Assembly: GCA_022568135.1 (NCBI GenBank)
Contig: JADFFQ010000004.1
Span: 46,320 to 110,319 of the forward strand
Source of the DNA: Planctomycetota bacterium
GTDB lineage: Bacteria; Planctomycetota; Phycisphaerae; Phycisphaerales; SM1A02
Direction: 5' to 3'
Length of the DNA stretch: 64,000 bases
Positions 62,428-64,000 of the stretch are shown here, piece after piece; position 1 is the first letter of the stretch, and each line of letters opens with the position of its first letter. The notes beneath the pieces were generated by a model. It saw only the letters and a list, made by a program, of their open reading frames with translations. It made no database searches and was not told the origin of the DNA. A program made the translations under genes and the position numbers.

Positions 62428-63363
62428 GTGTTTGGTTCGCACCTATCCATCGCGGGGGGCCTGGTCAATGCCCTGATCGAGGCCGAACGGCTCAACATGG
62501 ACTGCGTGCAGGTGTTTACAAGAAACCAGCGCCAGTGGTCCGCCAGGCCGTTAGGCGATGATGAGCGAAGTGTCTGGGCGACGAAACTCCAGGAGCTCGG
62601 CTGGCACCGCCGACGATCCTCGGCTCGCACAGTCAGCCACAACAGCTACCTGGTCAACCTCGCGTCGCCTGACCCGATGCTCTGGAAGAAATCGACAGCG
62701 CTTCAGCGGGCGGAGCTTGAACGATGCGAGGCGTTGGCGATCCGGTTATGTGTGATCCATCCCGGCGCGCATCTGGGCGCGGCCCGCCCTTCGGGCCAAC
62801 CGCATCAACTCGGCGCAGTTCCCACCAAAGACGAGTTGGCCGGACTCAGGCGCGTGGTCAAGGCCCTCAACCAACTGCACGAAGAGCTGCCGGGCTATCG
62901 GGTGATCACATGCCTGGAGACCACCGTTGGAGCCGGGACGACGCTTGGATACGACTTCCAGCACCTGGCGTACATCCGCTCCCACGTACGGGAGCCGCAG
63001 CGCGTCGGTTATTGCTTCGACACCTGTCATGTGACCGCAGCCGGATACGACATGACCACCGACAAGAAGGCGAAGGCGACCCTCCAACAGTGGGACAAGA
63101 CCTGCGGCAACAGGCAGCTTCGCGTCCTCCACCTGAATGACTCCGTGGGATCCGTCGGCTCGCGCAAGGATCGTCACGCTCACATCGGGCGAGGGCAATG
63201 CGGCCTGAGTTGCTTTCGTGCGATTGTCAACCGTAGCGCCTTTGACCGCGTACCAAAGATCCTGGAGACGCCCAAGGGCAAGGACGATAAAGGGATACCG
63301 TGGGATGTGGTCAACATCAGGCGTCTGAAACGAATGGTGCGCCGCCAACCGAGCACCCGCTAG
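62428..63363 (+). CDS. nfo: Endonuclease IV
   Basis: AP endonuclease for base-excision repair. The 311-residue protein from GTG at 62428 starts FGSHLSIAGGLVNALIEAE. It has zinc ligands in VSHNSYLVN, VIHPGAH, CLETTVGAG, FDTCHVTAAGYD, HLNDS and DRHAHIGRG, with the closing KILETPKG. All nine expected metal residues seem to be in place. It reads away from the glycosyltransferase gene. Confidence 0.93.
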   Translation: MFGSHLSIAGGLVNALIEAERLNMDCVQVFTRNQRQWSARPLGDDERSVWATKLQELGWHRRRSSARTVSHNSYLVNLASPDPMLWKKSTALQRAELERCEALAIRLCVIHPGAHLGAARPSGQPHQLGAVPTKDELAGLRRVVKALNQLHEELPGYRVITCLETTVGAGTTLGYDFQHLAYIRSHVREPQRVGYCFDTCHVTAAGYDMTTDKKAKATLQQWDKTCGNRQLRVLHLNDSVGSVGSRKDRHAHIGRGQCGLSCFRAIVNRSAFDRVPKILETPKGKDDKGIPWDVVNIRRLKRMVRRQPSTR

Positions 63364-63407
63364 GACCACGGACCTTGTGATCCAAGGCGATCACGAAGGG
63401 GTGATGT

Positions 63408-64000
63408 ATGCAGCGCACTTCGGTGGCGATAGCAGCGTGTGTATGGGCAGCGTGGCCCCTGACCGGTTGCGGAATCTTCCGCGACGCGCCCCAAGAGGAT
63501 GCTCAAGATGAAGCTGTGCTCACCGAGATCGAGGCGCCCGATCCCGCCGAGCCGGCCCAGTCGTATCAGCAGCGTCTTCTGGCTGACGCGGACGCTGCGA
63601 AGGACGCGGGCGAGTACAAGGCAGCCCTGGCGCTGTTCATTGAGATCCTAGCTGACAACCCGACCCTGACCACCGCCTACCTGGATATTGGCGATATCTA
63701 CTTGCTCCAGAAGAACTACGCCGGCGCCGAGCCGGCATTTGCCCGAGCGGCGCGGCTTGGACCACGCAACTTCGATGCACAATACGGCCATGCACTGGCC
63801 CTGCAAATGCTCAATCGCTTTATCGAAGCGGTCAAGGCCTATCGCCGCGCGCTCACCATCAGACCCGAGAGCGTCAGGGCAAACTTGAATCTGGCCACGA
63901 CCTACTTGCAGATGGGCGAGCCTCGCCCAGCCCTCATCTTCGCTGAGAAAGTGGTCGAACTTGACCCGGCCAACGGACCCGCCCGGGCCAACCTCGGAGC
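63408..64000 (+). CDS. TPR lipoprotein, 3' end beyond the window
   Basis: An open frame from ATG 63408 to the window edge without a stop (197 codons and two bases). A signal peptide with lipobox PLTG-C at about residue 21 and a short acidic linker (EDAQDEAVLTEIEAPDPAEP) lead into at least four TPR units: DAGEYKAALALFIEILADNP, AYLDIGDIYLLQKNYAGAEP, AQYGHALALQMLNRFIEAVK and RANLNLATTYLQMGEPRPAL. It is likely a scaffold in the envelope. The total length cannot be seen. Confidence 0.85.
   Translation, partial: MQRTSVAIAACVWAAWPLTGCGIFRDAPQEDAQDEAVLTEIEAPDPAEPAQSYQQRLLADADAAKDAGEYKAALALFIEILADNPTLTTAYLDIGDIYLLQKNYAGAEPAFARAARLGPRNFDAQYGHALALQMLNRFIEAVKAYRRALTIRPESVRANLNLATTYLQMGEPRPALIFAEKVVELDPANGPARANLG

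Overview
The window is GC-rich, gene-dense bacterial chromosome that best fits a planctomycete, probably class Phycisphaerae. This is inferred from dockerin-like C-terminal tails ending in LLAxWG on two secreted proteins, a tandem pair of unlike ClpP subunits, a ThiD2-ThiE fusion, many Cys-lipidated proteins and several families I associate with this group. No phage, transposase, CRISPR array or rRNA operon is visible.

Left part (1-16.9 kb): housekeeping genes gmk, pyrB and holA run on the minus strand. A more A/T-rich, repeat-flanked interval follows at about 4.0-6.2 kb. It carries a compact two-gene cassette (4642-5959) whose second protein ends in a HEPN-like domain with an R-x4-H motif, and then a tandem repeat and a dockerin remnant. 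Next come an FHA-GAF histidine kinase, clpP1-clpP2, two lipoproteins, a peptidoglycan amidase, a Ser/Thr kinase, der, a double-thioredoxin protein, a YceI protein and a membrane protein.

Middle (17-41 kb): an frdBCD operon lacks frdA. A ParE/RelE-type toxin-antitoxin pair and a HepT-MntA pair lie where frdA would be expected. They are followed by lptB, envelope proteins of unknown role, an FG-GAP/dockerin protein, an uncharacterised minus-strand gene group ending in a membrane-anchored nuclease, a phosphatase-rpiB pair, thiDE, an antiporter, a PhnP-like hydrolase, a solitary atpG, a 43-bp tandem repeat, a PduO-type cobalamin adenosyltransferase, gap, mdh, a NeuC-type epimerase, and a group of small envelope proteins beside a tRNA-Ile.

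Right part (41.5-64 kb): a copper/silver export operon (multi-TRASH metal-binding protein, cusC, cusB, cusA) is followed by a secreted sugar dehydrogenase, an envelope thiol-redox group (rhodanese-like lipoprotein, DsbD alpha-like domain, redoxin), dnaN, tkt, a large secreted ankyrin-repeat protein with an unrecognised N-terminal domain, a glycosyltransferase, endonuclease IV and a truncated TPR lipoprotein.

The items I would look at first are the HEPN cassette, the metal-handling additions around the cus operon, the frdA-less frd operon with its two toxin-antitoxin pairs, and the ankyrin protein.
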